Positions 24,439 to 32,964 of a stretch of DNA of 64,000 bases are shown piece by piece. The stretch is from Natrinema mahii (GTDB lineage: Archaea; Halobacteriota; Halobacteria; Halobacteriales; Natrialbaceae). A program made the translations under genes and the position numbers. The notes beneath the pieces are model-generated. The model saw nothing but the letters and a program-made list of their open reading frames with translations. It ran no database searches and was not told the origin of the DNA. Location of the stretch: the NCBI GenBank assembly GCA_000690595.2, contig JHUT02000002.1, positions 124,001 to 188,000 of the forward strand, read 5' to 3'. Each line of letters opens with the position of its first letter. Within the stretch, counting starts at the first letter, position 1.

Positions 24439-25080
24439 TTACCGCTCCTGTCGCCCCTTCGTCTGCCGATAGTCCGACGCCATCAGCTCGACGAACGCCT
24501 CGAGCCACGCCTGCGTCTGCTCGGCGGTCTGCTCGCGGGGCTCGAGCATCGGGACGAGTTCGAAGCCACGGCCCCGGATGCGCCGCGCGTGATCGGCCGG
24601 GAACCCGAGGTCCGCCACGGGCGTCGTCGTGTACTCGCGGCCGAGTTCCGAAAGCGCGCGCTCGCCGACCGGGATCAGGATCTCGGGGTTTATCATCCGG
24701 ATCTCGGCGCTGAGATACGGCTCGCAGTTGCCGATCTCCTCGTCGGTCGGTCGCCGGTCGGGATCGCGACAGCGCGTGAGCGTCGTCAGGTAGACGTTCT
24801 CGAGGACGGGCGCGTCGGCCGGCGAGTCGACGGCACAGAGCCCGAGTCGCTCGAGGGTGCGCCGGAGCCCGCCGTCGCCGTCGCTCCCGCCAGCGCCGGC
24901 GAAGGGGACGCCGGTTTCGTCGGCGCGGGCGGTCGGCCGCTCGCCGACGAACAGGAAGTCCGCGGCCACGTCGCCGTAGCCGTGGACGACCCGCTCGCGT
25001 GTCTCACAGAGCGCCGGACAGTTCCGACACGCCTCGTCCATGCCGTAGGGGTTCGCTCGAGACCGTTGGTTCGCGTCCAC
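24439..25080 (-). CDS. Uracil-DNA glycosylase, Fe-S family 4/5 type
   Basis: A 213-aa protein. The likely start is GTG 25080, giving 'DANQRSRANPYGMDEAC'; ATG 25041 would remove 13 conserved residues. 'CRNCPALC' near residues 18-25 and later cysteines in 'LTRCRDPD' and 'GNCEPYL' suit a 4Fe-4S cluster. 'FLFVGERPTARADETGVPFAG' is the active-site motif region of family 4/5 glycosylases, and 'NPEILIPVGERALSELG' the second block. It excises uracil arising from cytosine deamination in base-excision repair. Family 4 versus 5 cannot be fixed by eye. Confidence 0.88.
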   Translation of the reverse strand: MDANQRSRANPYGMDEACRNCPALCETRERVVHGYGDVAADFLFVGERPTARADETGVPFAGAGGSDGDGGLRRTLERLGLCAVDSPADAPVLENVYLTTLTRCRDPDRRPTDEEIGNCEPYLSAEIRMINPEILIPVGERALSELGREYTTTPVADLGFPADHARRIRGRGFELVPMLEPREQTAEQTQAWLEAFVELMASDYRQTKGRQER

Positions 25081-25154
25081 AGTGGCTTCTCGAGGCGGAT
25101 CGACAAAAGCGCCGCGCCGAGGAGGCGGCGGCCGAGACCGCTGCCGGCCCGCTC

Positions 25155-25418
25155 TCAACGGCCGAGGCCGCCGCGGTCGTTGACCTCGAGGATGAACTTG
25201 ACGTTGCGGACGATTTCCTCGGGGGTAGTCTCCTCCGCGTCGTCGTAGAGGTCGCTGGTCCGGTAGAGGATGTTCGCGAGCTGTTTGCTCTCGCTGGTCT
25301 CGCCGCGGACGTCGTCGGCGATCTCCCGCAGCCGGTCTACGCGTTCGGGATCGGGCTCGAACCCGTCCGTCCCGACGGAACCGCCCTCCCCCTCGTTGCC
25401 GTCGCTGCCGTCGGTCAT
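25155..25418 (-). CDS. Small conserved haloarchaeal protein next to mrp/apbC
   Basis: An 87-aa acidic protein with a low-complexity Gly/Glu/Asp N-terminus (residues 1-22) and a helical remainder ending 'EEIVRNVKFILEVNDRGGLGR'. Its ATG overlaps the stop of the upstream ATPase gene (ATGA), so it is almost surely translated with it. I do not recognise a named family or motif. The tight coupling hints at a role with the Fe-S carrier ATPase. Confidence 0.75.
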   Translation of the reverse strand: MTDGSDGNEGEGGSVGTDGFEPDPERVDRLREIADDVRGETSESKQLANILYRTSDLYDDAEETTPEEIVRNVKFILEVNDRGGLGR

Positions 25419-26491
25419 CGGTCGGGCGAGGCGGCCTCGTTGCGCCGGCTCTGGGAAATCGCCTGCCGGTGAACGATTCCGGTGTTGTTGGCGACGTTCT
25501 CGGTGATGGTCCGGAGGGCGTCGCTGGTCGCATCGCCGTCTTTCAGCACCGTCGGCTTGCCGCCGTCGCCGCCCTCGCGGACGGCCGGATCGAGCGGGAT
25601 CGAGCCGAGGAACGGTAGGTCGTGTTCCTCGGCGAAGGTCTCGCCGCCGCCGGAGCCGAAGATGTCGTGTTCGCCGCCACAATCGGGACAGGCGAACGTC
25701 GACATGTTCTCGGCGATCCCCAACACGACCGTGTCGTGTTTGGCGAACATCTCGAGGCCCTTGCGGGCGTCGTCCAGTGCGACGTCCTGGGGCGTCGTGA
25801 CGATGACCGCGCCGGTGACGGGCATGGTCTGGAGCATCGTCAGCTGGGTGTCGCCGGTCCCCGGCGGGAGGTCGACGACGAGGTAGTCGAGATGGCCCCA
25901 CTCGACGTCCTCAGTGAGCTGGGTGATGACCTTGTGGACCATCGGACCGCGCCAGATGACGGGGTCGTCCTCGCCGGTGAGGAAGGCCATGCTCATCAGC
26001 TTCACGCCGTACTTCTCGGGCGGGACGAGCGTCTCCTCTTCGGTCGCCATCGGCGGCTCGTCGGCGTCGACCATCCGCGGGACGTTCGGGCCGTAGACGT
26101 CGGCGTCGAAGAGGCCGACGCGGGCACCCAGTTGCGAGAGGCCGGCCGCGAGGTTGACCGCGACGGTCGACTTGCCGACGCCGCCTTTCCCGGAGGCGAC
26201 GGCGATGACGTTCTTGACGTTCGGGAGGACCTGGTCCTCGCTCGTGAGGTCGTCGCGGTCCGGGACGCTGGCGGTCAGGTCCGGCTCGAGGCCCGCGTCG
26301 GTCAGGACCTCGCGTACCTCGGCGGCGATGTCGCTCTCGCTGGGGGAGTAGGGAGCGCCGAGTGCGAGATCGATCGCGACCTCGTCGCCGTCGACCGTGA
26401 TGTCGTTGACCAGTCCAAGCGACACGATATCGTCGCCGAGTTCCGGATCCTCGACCGTCCGGAGGCGGTCGCGAACGGCGGCTTCGTCCAT
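25415..26491 (-). CDS. apbC: Mrp/NBP35-type Fe-S carrier ATPase
   Basis: A 358-aa protein with an N-terminal DUF59/SufT-like domain (about 1-75, 'VRDRLRTVEDPELGDDIVSLGLV') and a P-loop ATPase: 'SGKGGVGKST' with the deviant Walker A at about 101-108, 'LFDADVYGPNVPRM', 'YLVVDLPPGTGD'. 'ACPDCGGEHDIFG' supplies the CxxC that bridges an Fe-S cluster between two subunits. It delivers clusters to apoproteins. I chose ATG 26491, the family start. It forms an operon with the small gene at 25155-25418. Confidence 0.93.
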   Translation of the reverse strand: MDEAAVRDRLRTVEDPELGDDIVSLGLVNDITVDGDEVAIDLALGAPYSPSESDIAAEVREVLTDAGLEPDLTASVPDRDDLTSEDQVLPNVKNVIAVASGKGGVGKSTVAVNLAAGLSQLGARVGLFDADVYGPNVPRMVDADEPPMATEEETLVPPEKYGVKLMSMAFLTGEDDPVIWRGPMVHKVITQLTEDVEWGHLDYLVVDLPPGTGDTQLTMLQTMPVTGAVIVTTPQDVALDDARKGLEMFAKHDTVVLGIAENMSTFACPDCGGEHDIFGSGGGETFAEEHDLPFLGSIPLDPAVREGGDGGKPTVLKDGDATSDALRTITENVANNTGIVHRQAISQSRRNEAASPDR

Positions 26492-26602
26492 GTCGATAGG
26501 TTCGTCCGACGGTCGAAAAGGGTTGTGTTCACCGGAGAAAAGCGTCGCCGCCGGCTCGCGAGATCGACGGCGTCGGGGAGCAATCGATCGCGACCGGGTC
26601 AC

Positions 26603-27418
26603 TTACCCGCGATTCGCCTCGAACCACTCGACGGCGAAATCGACGAGCGGCCGCTGGGCGAGCAGTTTCGCGTCGCCGACGCCCACCCGGCCGGCTTCGA
26701 ACGCGTCCGGGCGGGCGCGTTCGAACGCCTCGCCGCAGTCCGGGAAGTCGCCGTCGTCGACGTCGAGGGCCTCCCACTCGACCCACTCGCGTTCGCCGTC
26801 GACGACCACTGCGCTGGCGTGGCTCGTCCGCTCGAGGTCGATGTCCGCGCGATACTCCGCGAGGTGGAGCGAGGTGTTCGTCGCGTGAGTGGTGCCCAGA
26901 AACAGGACTCGACCCTCGAGGTCGGAGAGCCGGGCGAGCGGCGACGATTCGCCGAGCGAGTCGTCGTACGGGTGCTCCCCGGTAACGAACTCGGCGTCGG
27001 CTCCCCACGCGGCGAAGGAGTGTTGTGGGTGGGCGCTCCGGCGGACGCCGGGATACGAGCGGAAACACTCGGCGATGGCTCCCATCCCCTGCGTCGGCGT
27101 CGCTGCAGGCCGGTACGGCGGCATCTCCTCGCGGATCGTCTCGTACCAGGAGTCGGGAACCGGCGGGTTCCCCATGTTCGTGGGGTCCCTGTTACCGGGC
27201 GAGTGCGTCGGCATCACGAGGGTACCGTCGTCACCGATCACGCGCTGGAGGGCGTCGACCACGGCAGGAGCGCCGCCACAGACCCACCCCAAGGAGGACA
27301 GCGAGCCGTGGACCAGCACCGTCTCCCCTGCCGTCACGCCGAGGTCGCGCAGATCCGTCGTCAGCGACTCGACCGTGATCGGCTCCGACGATCGCGCTTC
27401 GGGAAGCGGGTCGCTCAT
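26603..27418 (-). CDS. AAC(3)-family N-acetyltransferase
   Basis: A 271-aa protein with the antibiotic-acetyltransferase fold blocks: 'VLVHGSLSSLGWVCGGAPAVVDAL', 'DGTLVMPTHSPGNRDPTN', 'ARHPQHSFAA'-like 'SAHPQHSFAAWG', 'GESSPLARL' and 'VLFLGTTHATNTSLHLAE'. In bacteria the family transfers acetyl from acetyl-CoA to the 3-amino of aminoglycosides; related archaeal proteins may act on other amines, so resistance should not be assumed. ATG 27418 is chosen because it starts at the normal family length. It stands alone between apbC and a zinc-ribbon gene. Confidence 0.88.
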   Translation of the reverse strand: MSDPLPEARSSEPITVESLTTDLRDLGVTAGETVLVHGSLSSLGWVCGGAPAVVDALQRVIGDDGTLVMPTHSPGNRDPTNMGNPPVPDSWYETIREEMPPYRPAATPTQGMGAIAECFRSYPGVRRSAHPQHSFAAWGADAEFVTGEHPYDDSLGESSPLARLSDLEGRVLFLGTTHATNTSLHLAEYRADIDLERTSHASAVVVDGEREWVEWEALDVDDGDFPDCGEAFERARPDAFEAGRVGVGDAKLLAQRPLVDFAVEWFEANRG

Positions 27419-27488
27419 GAGCCGACGTGATCGGGTCGCGACATAAGTTTCGTGGCGAAACGGCCCTCGGGCGCGCCGTTCGACGCGG

Positions 27489-27812
27489 TCACCGCATGAA
27501 GTCGAACCGCGGCCCGCCGTAGGTCGGCGGCTCCGGCTCGAGTTCGACCCCTTGCTCGTAGCGGACGAAATTGAGGTAGAACGGGCGGCCACAGCCCTCG
27601 ACCGGCTCGCCCTCGAGGTCGGTGACGGGGCCGTCCTCGCCGCAGACGAACTCGATCCCGTCGGCCGACTCTCGGTCGGGATCGTCCGGGCTCGCGTACT
27701 CCCAGCCCGGCTGGCGGACTTTGGTGACTGACCGGTCTGCCAGGTCCGGCGGTCGCTCGAGGCTGACCATGGCGTTGCAGTGGGGACAGGTGTAGCGGAC
27801 GGTGACGGTCAT
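27489..27812 (-). CDS. Zinc-ribbon protein, 107 aa
   Basis: The protein opens 'VTVRYTCPHCNAMVSLERPP' and later has 'EFVCGEDGP' and 'VEGCGRPFYLNFVRYEQG', giving C-x2-C and C-x(about 15)-C pairs for one zinc. The C-terminus is Pro/Glu-rich. ATG 27812 removes a short non-family leader. It is common in haloarchaea without assigned role. It is divergent from the broken gene at 27904. Confidence 0.75.
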   Translation of the reverse strand: MTVTVRYTCPHCNAMVSLERPPDLADRSVTKVRQPGWEYASPDDPDRESADGIEFVCGEDGPVTDLEGEPVEGCGRPFYLNFVRYEQGVELEPEPPTYGGPRFDFMR

Positions 27813-27945
27813 AGGGCGGGCTAGGGGCTGTGGCAACCTATACCGTTCGCCGGTTGCCGATGCGGTTCCGAACGGTTTCCCGCTCGCGCTCCCATGGTCC
27901 GCTATGACCGAGTTCGACTCCGAGAAATTCGAGGAGAAGTACGTC

Positions 27946-28033
27946 TCCGATCCTGTCGGCTGTAAGTCAGTGTCGCGATTCGCCGGGCCATTCCCGGCGA
28001 ATCGCGTAACCGGTACAGCCGACAGGATACGTC
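27946..28033. mobile_element. Nested-palindrome insertion 1 with TACGTC duplication
   Basis: TACGTC occurs at 27940-27945 and 28028-28033, consistent with a 6-bp target duplication. The insert has outer arms TCCTGTCGGCTGTA / TACAGCCGACAGGA and an inner 14-bp perfect inverted repeat CGCGATTCGCCGGG / CCCGGCGAATCGCG around CCATT. It encodes nothing and is not an exact copy of the 10.1/59.4-kb element, but has the same outer-plus-inner palindrome layout. Confidence 0.7.
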
Positions 28034-28152
28034 GAGGACCTCGAGGCGGCCTACTCCGCGGCCTACCAACAGCTCCACGGCCGGTACGACTCGACGATCC
28101 TCAAAGCGATCGACCGACAGGTGTTGAGCGAGAGCGAGCCGTTCTACGAAGG

Positions 28153-28258
28153 AAGCGCGGAGCCACGTCGAGGGAACTCTCCGAGTTCCCGACCATTGGA
28201 AGACGAAGTCTTCCAAGACTCCGCGGATGAGTCGAGCGGACAGCGTCCGCGAGACCAC
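28153..28258. mobile_element. Nested-hairpin insertion 2 in the same gene
   Basis: Boundaries are approximate. Outer arms CGCGGAG (28156-28162) and CTCCGCG (28219-28225) enclose two perfect hairpins, GGGAACTC-TCC-GAGTTCCC (28172-28190) and TTGGAAGAC-GAA-GTCTTCCAA (28196-28216). A third, CGGACAGCGTCCG, follows. No clear target duplication was seen. Confidence 0.55.
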
Positions 28259-28478
28259 GAGGGTGAGTTCCGTGTCGAACTCCCCGACGATATCCGCGAC
28301 CGAGTCGGTCCCGTTGCCGACCACGAGCAGTTCGACGCCGTCCTCGAGACGCTCGTCGATCGGATCGAAGCCGAACTGCGGAAGCAGTTCGAGTTCGACG
28401 AGACCGAGTGACGGCGATGCGAGAGTTCGCCTGAGACTACCCGGAACACCTTTCCCGATGACGGGAAACCGTGTAGGT

Positions 28479-29330
28479 ATGATCGACGAGACGGCCGAGG
28501 AAATCCGGGAGATGCAGACGCACAGTTCCTCGGTGGTTGCGGTCCGTGCCGCCCAGGCCCTAGCAGAGTTGACCGAACGGGAGTTCGCCACCGTCGAGGA
28601 GTACGTCCGCGCCCTCGAGCGCAACGGCTCCGTGCTGCGGGGGGCAAACCCCTCTCACGCCTCACTGCAGAACGCGGTTCGGGAGGTCGTCGACGACGTG
28701 ACCGACGCCGATCCCGACAGCGTCGAGGACGCCCAACGGCTCACCAGCGAGACGATCGACGCGGTCGTCTCGCGGATCGAGTCCGGCAAGCAGTTGGCCG
28801 CCGAGAACGCCGTCGACGTCCTCGAAGACGGCGCGACGCTTTTGGTTCACGACTACTCCTCGACCGTCCAGGCGGCCCTCGAGCAAGCGACCGACGCGGG
28901 CAAGACTTTCGACGTCTACGTCACCGAGGCCCGACCGCGGTATCTCGGCCGCAAGACCGCACGGGAACTGGCCGCCATGGACGGCGTCGACGCGACGCTG
29001 ATCACCGACGGCGCACACGGGATCTACCTCGAGGAGTGCGACCGGGTCGTCGTCGGCATGGACTGTATCGTCGAGGACACGCTGTACAACCGGGTCGGAA
29101 CCTTCCCGATCGCGTCGACGGCCGACCGGCTCGACGTGCCGGTCACCGTCCTCGGCGCGTCCTCGAAGATCGTCTCCGAGGGGTTCGTCTTCGAGAACGA
29201 ACACCGGCCCGGCAGCGAGGTGATGGCCGAACCCGCCGACGGGTTCGCCGTCGAGAACCCCGCCTACGACGCGACCCCGGTGGACCTGCTCGAGAGCGTC
29301 GTCACCGACGAGGGGCGCCAGGAGTTGTGA
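28479..29330 (+). CDS. eIF2B-like protein, probable ribose-1,5-bisphosphate isomerase type
   Basis: A 283-aa member of the eIF2B alpha/beta/delta - MtnA - R15P-isomerase superfamily. Visible: an N-terminal helical bundle with 'IREMQTHSSSVVAVRAAQAL', 'TLLVHDYSSTVQAALEQA', 'VYVTEARPRYLGRKTARELA', 'VDATLITDGAHGIYL', 'VVGMDCIVEDTLYNRVGTFPIA' and 'ENEHRPGSEV'. The Asp in 'GMDCI' and the Cys-containing strand match the family active site, though 'TDGAHG' varies from the usual. Archaeal members isomerise ribose-1,5-bisphosphate to ribulose bisphosphate in nucleotide salvage; others are initiation factors. No AMP phosphorylase or RuBisCO gene is near, so the role is open. Confidence 0.85.
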   Translation: MIDETAEEIREMQTHSSSVVAVRAAQALAELTEREFATVEEYVRALERNGSVLRGANPSHASLQNAVREVVDDVTDADPDSVEDAQRLTSETIDAVVSRIESGKQLAAENAVDVLEDGATLLVHDYSSTVQAALEQATDAGKTFDVYVTEARPRYLGRKTARELAAMDGVDATLITDGAHGIYLEECDRVVVGMDCIVEDTLYNRVGTFPIASTADRLDVPVTVLGASSKIVSEGFVFENEHRPGSEVMAEPADGFAVENPAYDATPVDLLESVVTDEGRQEL

Positions 29331-29435
29331 GCCGCCTCGGCCTGCGCTATCCGTAGCTCGGATCGACCCGTCAATACGGTCGACAGTCGTCGCCGCATGA
29401 CGACAGCCTATACCACTCTCTGACGTACGGTCCGT

Positions 29436-30728
29436 ATGCGTCTCGTACAGGTATTCGTCCCTCGAGGCGAGCTGGATCTCGTTCTCGAGACGGCGGACGA
29501 CGCCGGTGTCGATTACAGCGTCTCCCGGGATACGGACCGCGGCGAGTTCGAGGCCGTCGTCTCGATTCCGCTTTCGCCGTCAGGTGTCGAACCGCTGCTG
29601 TCCGCTCTCCGAGACGCGGGCCTCGACGAACGGTCGTACACGGTCGTCACGGCGGCCGAGGTGATCGTCTCGAGTCGAACTGACGCCGTCACCGGGCCGG
29701 CTTCCGGGACGCGGATCTCCCGGGAGGAACTCCGGGCACGAGCGGCCGACCTCGCGCCCGCGGCGTCGACGTACTTCAGTCTGCTCGTGGTGAGTACGGC
29801 GATCGCGACGGCGGGACTGTTGCTGGACTCGGCGGCGACGATCATCGGCGCGATGGTCGTCGCCCCGCTGATGGGGCCCGCACTCGCGGCGAGCGTCGGC
29901 GTGATCGTCGACGACGAGTCGCTCGCGACACGTGGCGTCGTCCTGCAGGGGGCGGGGCTGGTCGTCGCGATCGCGACGGCGGCGCTGATCGGGTGGGCGC
30001 TCAGGGGGACGGTGTTGCTCACGCCGGGGTTCGACATCACGACGGTACCCCAGATCCACGAGCGGATCACGCCGAACGTTCTCGCGTTGTTTCTCGCGCT
30101 GGGCTCGGGCGTGGCCGCCGTCGTCAGCCTCACTCGGAACGTCGGCTCGGTCCTCGTCGGCGTCGCGATCGCCGTCGCGCTCGTTCCCCCCGCCGCCACT
30201 GCGGGGCTCGGAATCGCCTGGGGGAACCCGGAAGTCGTCGTCACCGCCGGAACGCTCGTTCTCGTGAACATGCTCTCGATCAACCTCACGGCGCTGTTGC
30301 TGCTGTGGGCGTCCGGCTACCGACCGCACCGAGCCGCGGACATCGATCGCGTCTACGGTCGCCTCCGCTCCCGAATCGTCGTCCTCCTCGTGGCGATCGT
30401 CGTTCTCTCCGTCGTCCTCGGCGGCGTCACGTACGGGACGTACCGCACTGCCGCCGTCGAACACGATGCGAAGACCGAACTCGAGGCGATGAGCGACGAG
30501 GGGCGGACGGACGGGACCGGCCTGTCCTTCCGTGAGAGCGACGTCGACTACGAACTCGTCGACGTCTACACCGGCGATCGGCCCGTCATCACCGTTCTCG
30601 TCGAACGACCGCCGGGCGAGCGGCTCCCGGCCGACTTCGCCGACGACGTCCGCGACCGGCTGGCGTCGGCGGTCGGCGTCGATCTCGAGGTCGTCGTCGA
30701 ACTGGTCGATACGCAGCGAAGCGGCTGA
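29436..30728 (+). CDS. DUF389 (TIGR00341) integral membrane protein
   Basis: A 430-aa protein. The cytosolic N-domain (about 1-95) begins 'MRLVQVFVPRGELDLVLETA', the hallmark of haloarchaeal DUF389 proteins. It is followed by membrane helices with 'LLDSAATIIGAMVVAPLMGPALAASVGV', the conserved family signature, and 'RNVGSVLVGVAIAVALVPPAATAGLGIAWG'. A final soluble domain includes 'LPADFADDVRDRLASAVGVDLEVVVELVDT'. The biochemical role of the family is not established; a transport or channel role is guessed from topology. It is a single gene convergent with the ThuA gene. Confidence 0.93.
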   Translation: MRLVQVFVPRGELDLVLETADDAGVDYSVSRDTDRGEFEAVVSIPLSPSGVEPLLSALRDAGLDERSYTVVTAAEVIVSSRTDAVTGPASGTRISREELRARAADLAPAASTYFSLLVVSTAIATAGLLLDSAATIIGAMVVAPLMGPALAASVGVIVDDESLATRGVVLQGAGLVVAIATAALIGWALRGTVLLTPGFDITTVPQIHERITPNVLALFLALGSGVAAVVSLTRNVGSVLVGVAIAVALVPPAATAGLGIAWGNPEVVVTAGTLVLVNMLSINLTALLLLWASGYRPHRAADIDRVYGRLRSRIVVLLVAIVVLSVVLGGVTYGTYRTAAVEHDAKTELEAMSDEGRTDGTGLSFRESDVDYELVDVYTGDRPVITVLVERPPGERLPADFADDVRDRLASAVGVDLEVVVELVDTQRSG

Positions 30729-30733
30729 CGGGA

Positions 30734-31429
30734 CTACTCGCGCTCGCCGAACGTCCGCGGCGATCCCTCGGTCGGAGCCGCCCACTCGACGGCGTTGCGA
30801 AGCACCCGTCGAACCACCTCGTTCTCGTAGATCGGATACGTCTCGTGGCCCGGTCGAAAGTAGAAGATCCGGCCGCTTCCGCGGCGGTAACAGCAGCCGC
30901 TGCGGAACACCTCGCCGCCCGCGAACCAGCTGACGAACACCAGCCGATCGGGCTCGGGCACGTCGAACGGCTCGCCGTACATCTCCGTCTCGGGGAGGGC
31001 GATCGATTCCGGGAGCCCGTCGGCGATCGGATGACCGGGATCGACGACCCAGAGCCGCTCCGTCTCGCCGTCCTCGCGATACTGGAGGCGACAGGAGGTC
31101 CCCATGAGCCGTGTGAACGGCTTCGAGTAGTGGGCCGAGTGCAGCGGCACGAATCCCATCCCCTCGAGGACTCGCTCCCGGACCCGATCGGCGACGCCGT
31201 CCGCGACTTCATCGTGGGCCTCGTGGCCCCACCACAGGAGGACGTCCGTCGCCTCGAGGACGTCCGCGGTGAGCCCGTGGTCGGGGTCGTCGAGCGTTGC
31301 GGTCCGGACCTCGTGGTCGTCGGCGAGCGCCTCGGCGATCGTCTCGTGGATGCCGTCGGGGTAGACCGCCGCGACGGCGTCGTCCTCCCGCTCGTGGCGG
31401 TACTCGTTCCAGACGGTGACTGCGACCAT
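30734..31429 (-). CDS. ThuA-like (trehalose-utilisation family) protein
   Basis: A 231-aa class I glutamine-amidotransferase-like protein. Family blocks are '[25 protein letters not shown]', '[19 protein letters not shown]', '[20 protein letters not shown]', '[17 protein letters not shown]' and '[12 protein letters not shown]'. In bacteria ThuA helps oxidise trehalose and related disaccharides to 3-keto forms, acting with ThuB-type dehydrogenases. Here a Gfo/Idh/MocA oxidoreductase gene lies just beyond on the opposite strand, in keeping with that pairing. The sugar is not known. Confidence 0.9.
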   Translation of the reverse strand: MVAVTVWNEYRHEREDDAVAAVYPDGIHETIAEALADDHEVRTATLDDPDHGLTADVLEATDVLLWWGHEAHDEVADGVADRVRERVLEGMGFVPLHSAHYSKPFTRLMGTSCRLQYREDGETERLWVVDPGHPIADGLPESIALPETEMYGEPFDVPEPDRLVFVSWFAGGEVFRSGCCYRRGSGRIFYFRPGHETYPIYENEVVRRVLRNAVEWAAPTEGSPRTFGERE

Positions 31430-31706
31430 GACCGGGCGGTTGGGGCTCGAGTCCTTAGCACGCTCGGTCAGTGCGCTGACTGGTCATCCGAAAGATGGTA
31501 TTTATTCACCGAATAGAGAAATTCACGCAAAAATAGAATAGTAAAACTCGATATGCAAAACGTCCACACGCATTAATCGGTCACAACCCTTATTTTGGTC
31601 GCCGACCGCTTCTGCCTATGGAACGGGATCGAACACAAGCGACATCGAAACGGCACCTTTCTCACTGCGAGCCGTTCTCGGATGCGACGGGATCGGGGGT
31701 TGAACG

Positions 31707-32831
31707 ATGATCGGCGACGGGATTGGGGTCGGCATCGTCGGCCTCGGCGGGATGGGCACCCTCCACGCGCGCAGCGTCCGCGACCTCGGTGCTGCGGTCG
31801 TCGCCGGCGCGGACCTCGTCCCGGAGCAGCGCGACCGCTTCGCCGAGGAGTTCGGCGCGCGGACCTACGAGACCCACGACGATCTCCTCGAGGACGACGC
31901 AGTCGACGCCGTCATCGTGACGACGCCCAACCGGTTTCACGAACCCATCGCCGTCGCGACCCTCGAGGCCGGCCGCGACGTCCTCGTCGAGAAGCCGCTT
32001 GCCCACACCCTCGAGAGCGCGGAGCGGATCGCCGAGACGGCCGCCCGCGCGGACGGGATCTGTATGGTCGGCTTTCACAACCGCCACGCCGCGTCGATGG
32101 CCATGTTCGACGAACAACACGCCCGCGGCCGGTTCGGCGATTTGACCCACGTCGAGGCCGACTACGTCCGCCGGCGCGGCGTCCCCGGCCCCGGCTCGTG
32201 GTTTACCGATTCCGAACTCGCCGGCGGCGGTGCCCTCCTCGACATCGGCGTTCACGCGCTCGATCTGGCGCTCTACGCGCTCGATTTCCCCGACATCGCC
32301 GAGGTCAGCGGCGTCACCCGGACCACGTTCGGGACCAGCGAGGAGTACGCCGACCCCGAGGGGTTCGGCGACAACTGGGACGCCGAGGCCGAGACCTACG
32401 AGGTCGACGACTCCGTCAGCGCCTTCATCCGGACCGCCGACGGGCGAACCGTCTCGCTCGAGGCCGCGTGGGCGACTAACCGCGAGGAGAGCATGGACTT
32501 CAAAGTCCGCGGCACGGAGGCGGGCGCCCAGTTCGACATCGGCGACACGAACCTGCGGATCTTCGAGTCCGGTACCGCCGGCTCCGACCACTACGCCGAC
32601 GTGGAGATGACCGGCGATACTGCGATGACCGGCTACGCCGAACAGGACGAGCAGTTCCTCGAGGCCGTCGCCGCCGGGACGACGCCGGAGTCGAACACGG
32701 TCGAAGAGGCCCTGACCGTCCAGCGGGTCATCGACGCGATCTATCGCTCGAGCGAGTGCGGCCGGTCGGTGACGCTCGCAGAGTCGACGCTGACGGACGC
32801 CCAACTCGAGCGGGCGACGCGGCTGGAGTGA
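31707..32831 (+). CDS. Gfo/Idh/MocA family oxidoreductase
   Basis: A 374-aa NAD(P)-dependent dehydrogenase. The N-terminal Rossmann motif is 'GVGIVGLGGMGTLHARSV'. 'VTTPNRFHEPIAVATLEAGRDVLVEKPLAHT' contains the catalytic EKP lysine. 'GGGALLDIGVHALDLALYALDFP' contains the conserved metal/active-site Asp-x3-His. These enzymes oxidise sugars or cyclitols. It diverges from the ThuA-like gene across 277 bp of A+T-rich control sequence, suggesting joint regulation in sugar catabolism. Substrate unknown. Confidence 0.92.
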   Translation: MIGDGIGVGIVGLGGMGTLHARSVRDLGAAVVAGADLVPEQRDRFAEEFGARTYETHDDLLEDDAVDAVIVTTPNRFHEPIAVATLEAGRDVLVEKPLAHTLESAERIAETAARADGICMVGFHNRHAASMAMFDEQHARGRFGDLTHVEADYVRRRGVPGPGSWFTDSELAGGGALLDIGVHALDLALYALDFPDIAEVSGVTRTTFGTSEEYADPEGFGDNWDAEAETYEVDDSVSAFIRTADGRTVSLEAAWATNREESMDFKVRGTEAGAQFDIGDTNLRIFESGTAGSDHYADVEMTGDTAMTGYAEQDEQFLEAVAAGTTPESNTVEEALTVQRVIDAIYRSSECGRSVTLAESTLTDAQLERATRLE

Positions 32832-32964
32832 TTTTCTCGACCTTCGAGAGGCGACGGCAGCGCGGAACGAAACGACGACGGTCTCCGAACGGCCGCGAGA
32901 CGAGTCCCTCAAGAGCAGCTGCTCCGCGCCGGTAAAAACAGGAAAACCGCCCGTTCGGGCCCGA

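Larger units (their letters stand above)
27904..28411 (+). pseudogene. DUF5783-like gene interrupted by two palindromic insertions
   Basis: The gene opens 'MTEFDSEKFEEKYV', is broken, resumes in another frame at 28034 with 'EDLEAAYSAAYQQLHGRYDS', 'LKAIDRQVLSESEPFYEG', is interrupted again, and ends 'GEFRVELPDDIRDRV ... RIEAELRKQFEFDETE'. Joined without the inserts it matches, from memory, the haloarchaeal DUF5783 family of about 105 residues. Insert 1 (88 bp counting one target copy) shifts the frame; insert 2 keeps frame but adds about 35 alien residues. Function of the intact family is unknown. Whether any product is made is doubtful. Confidence 0.75.

Noticed and set aside
23097-24713. A 538-codon plus-strand frame covering the tRNA region and the gene at 23343-24089
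   Set aside because: It runs through the tRNA-Ser gene and the hairpin repeats, with low-complexity Arg/Gly content.
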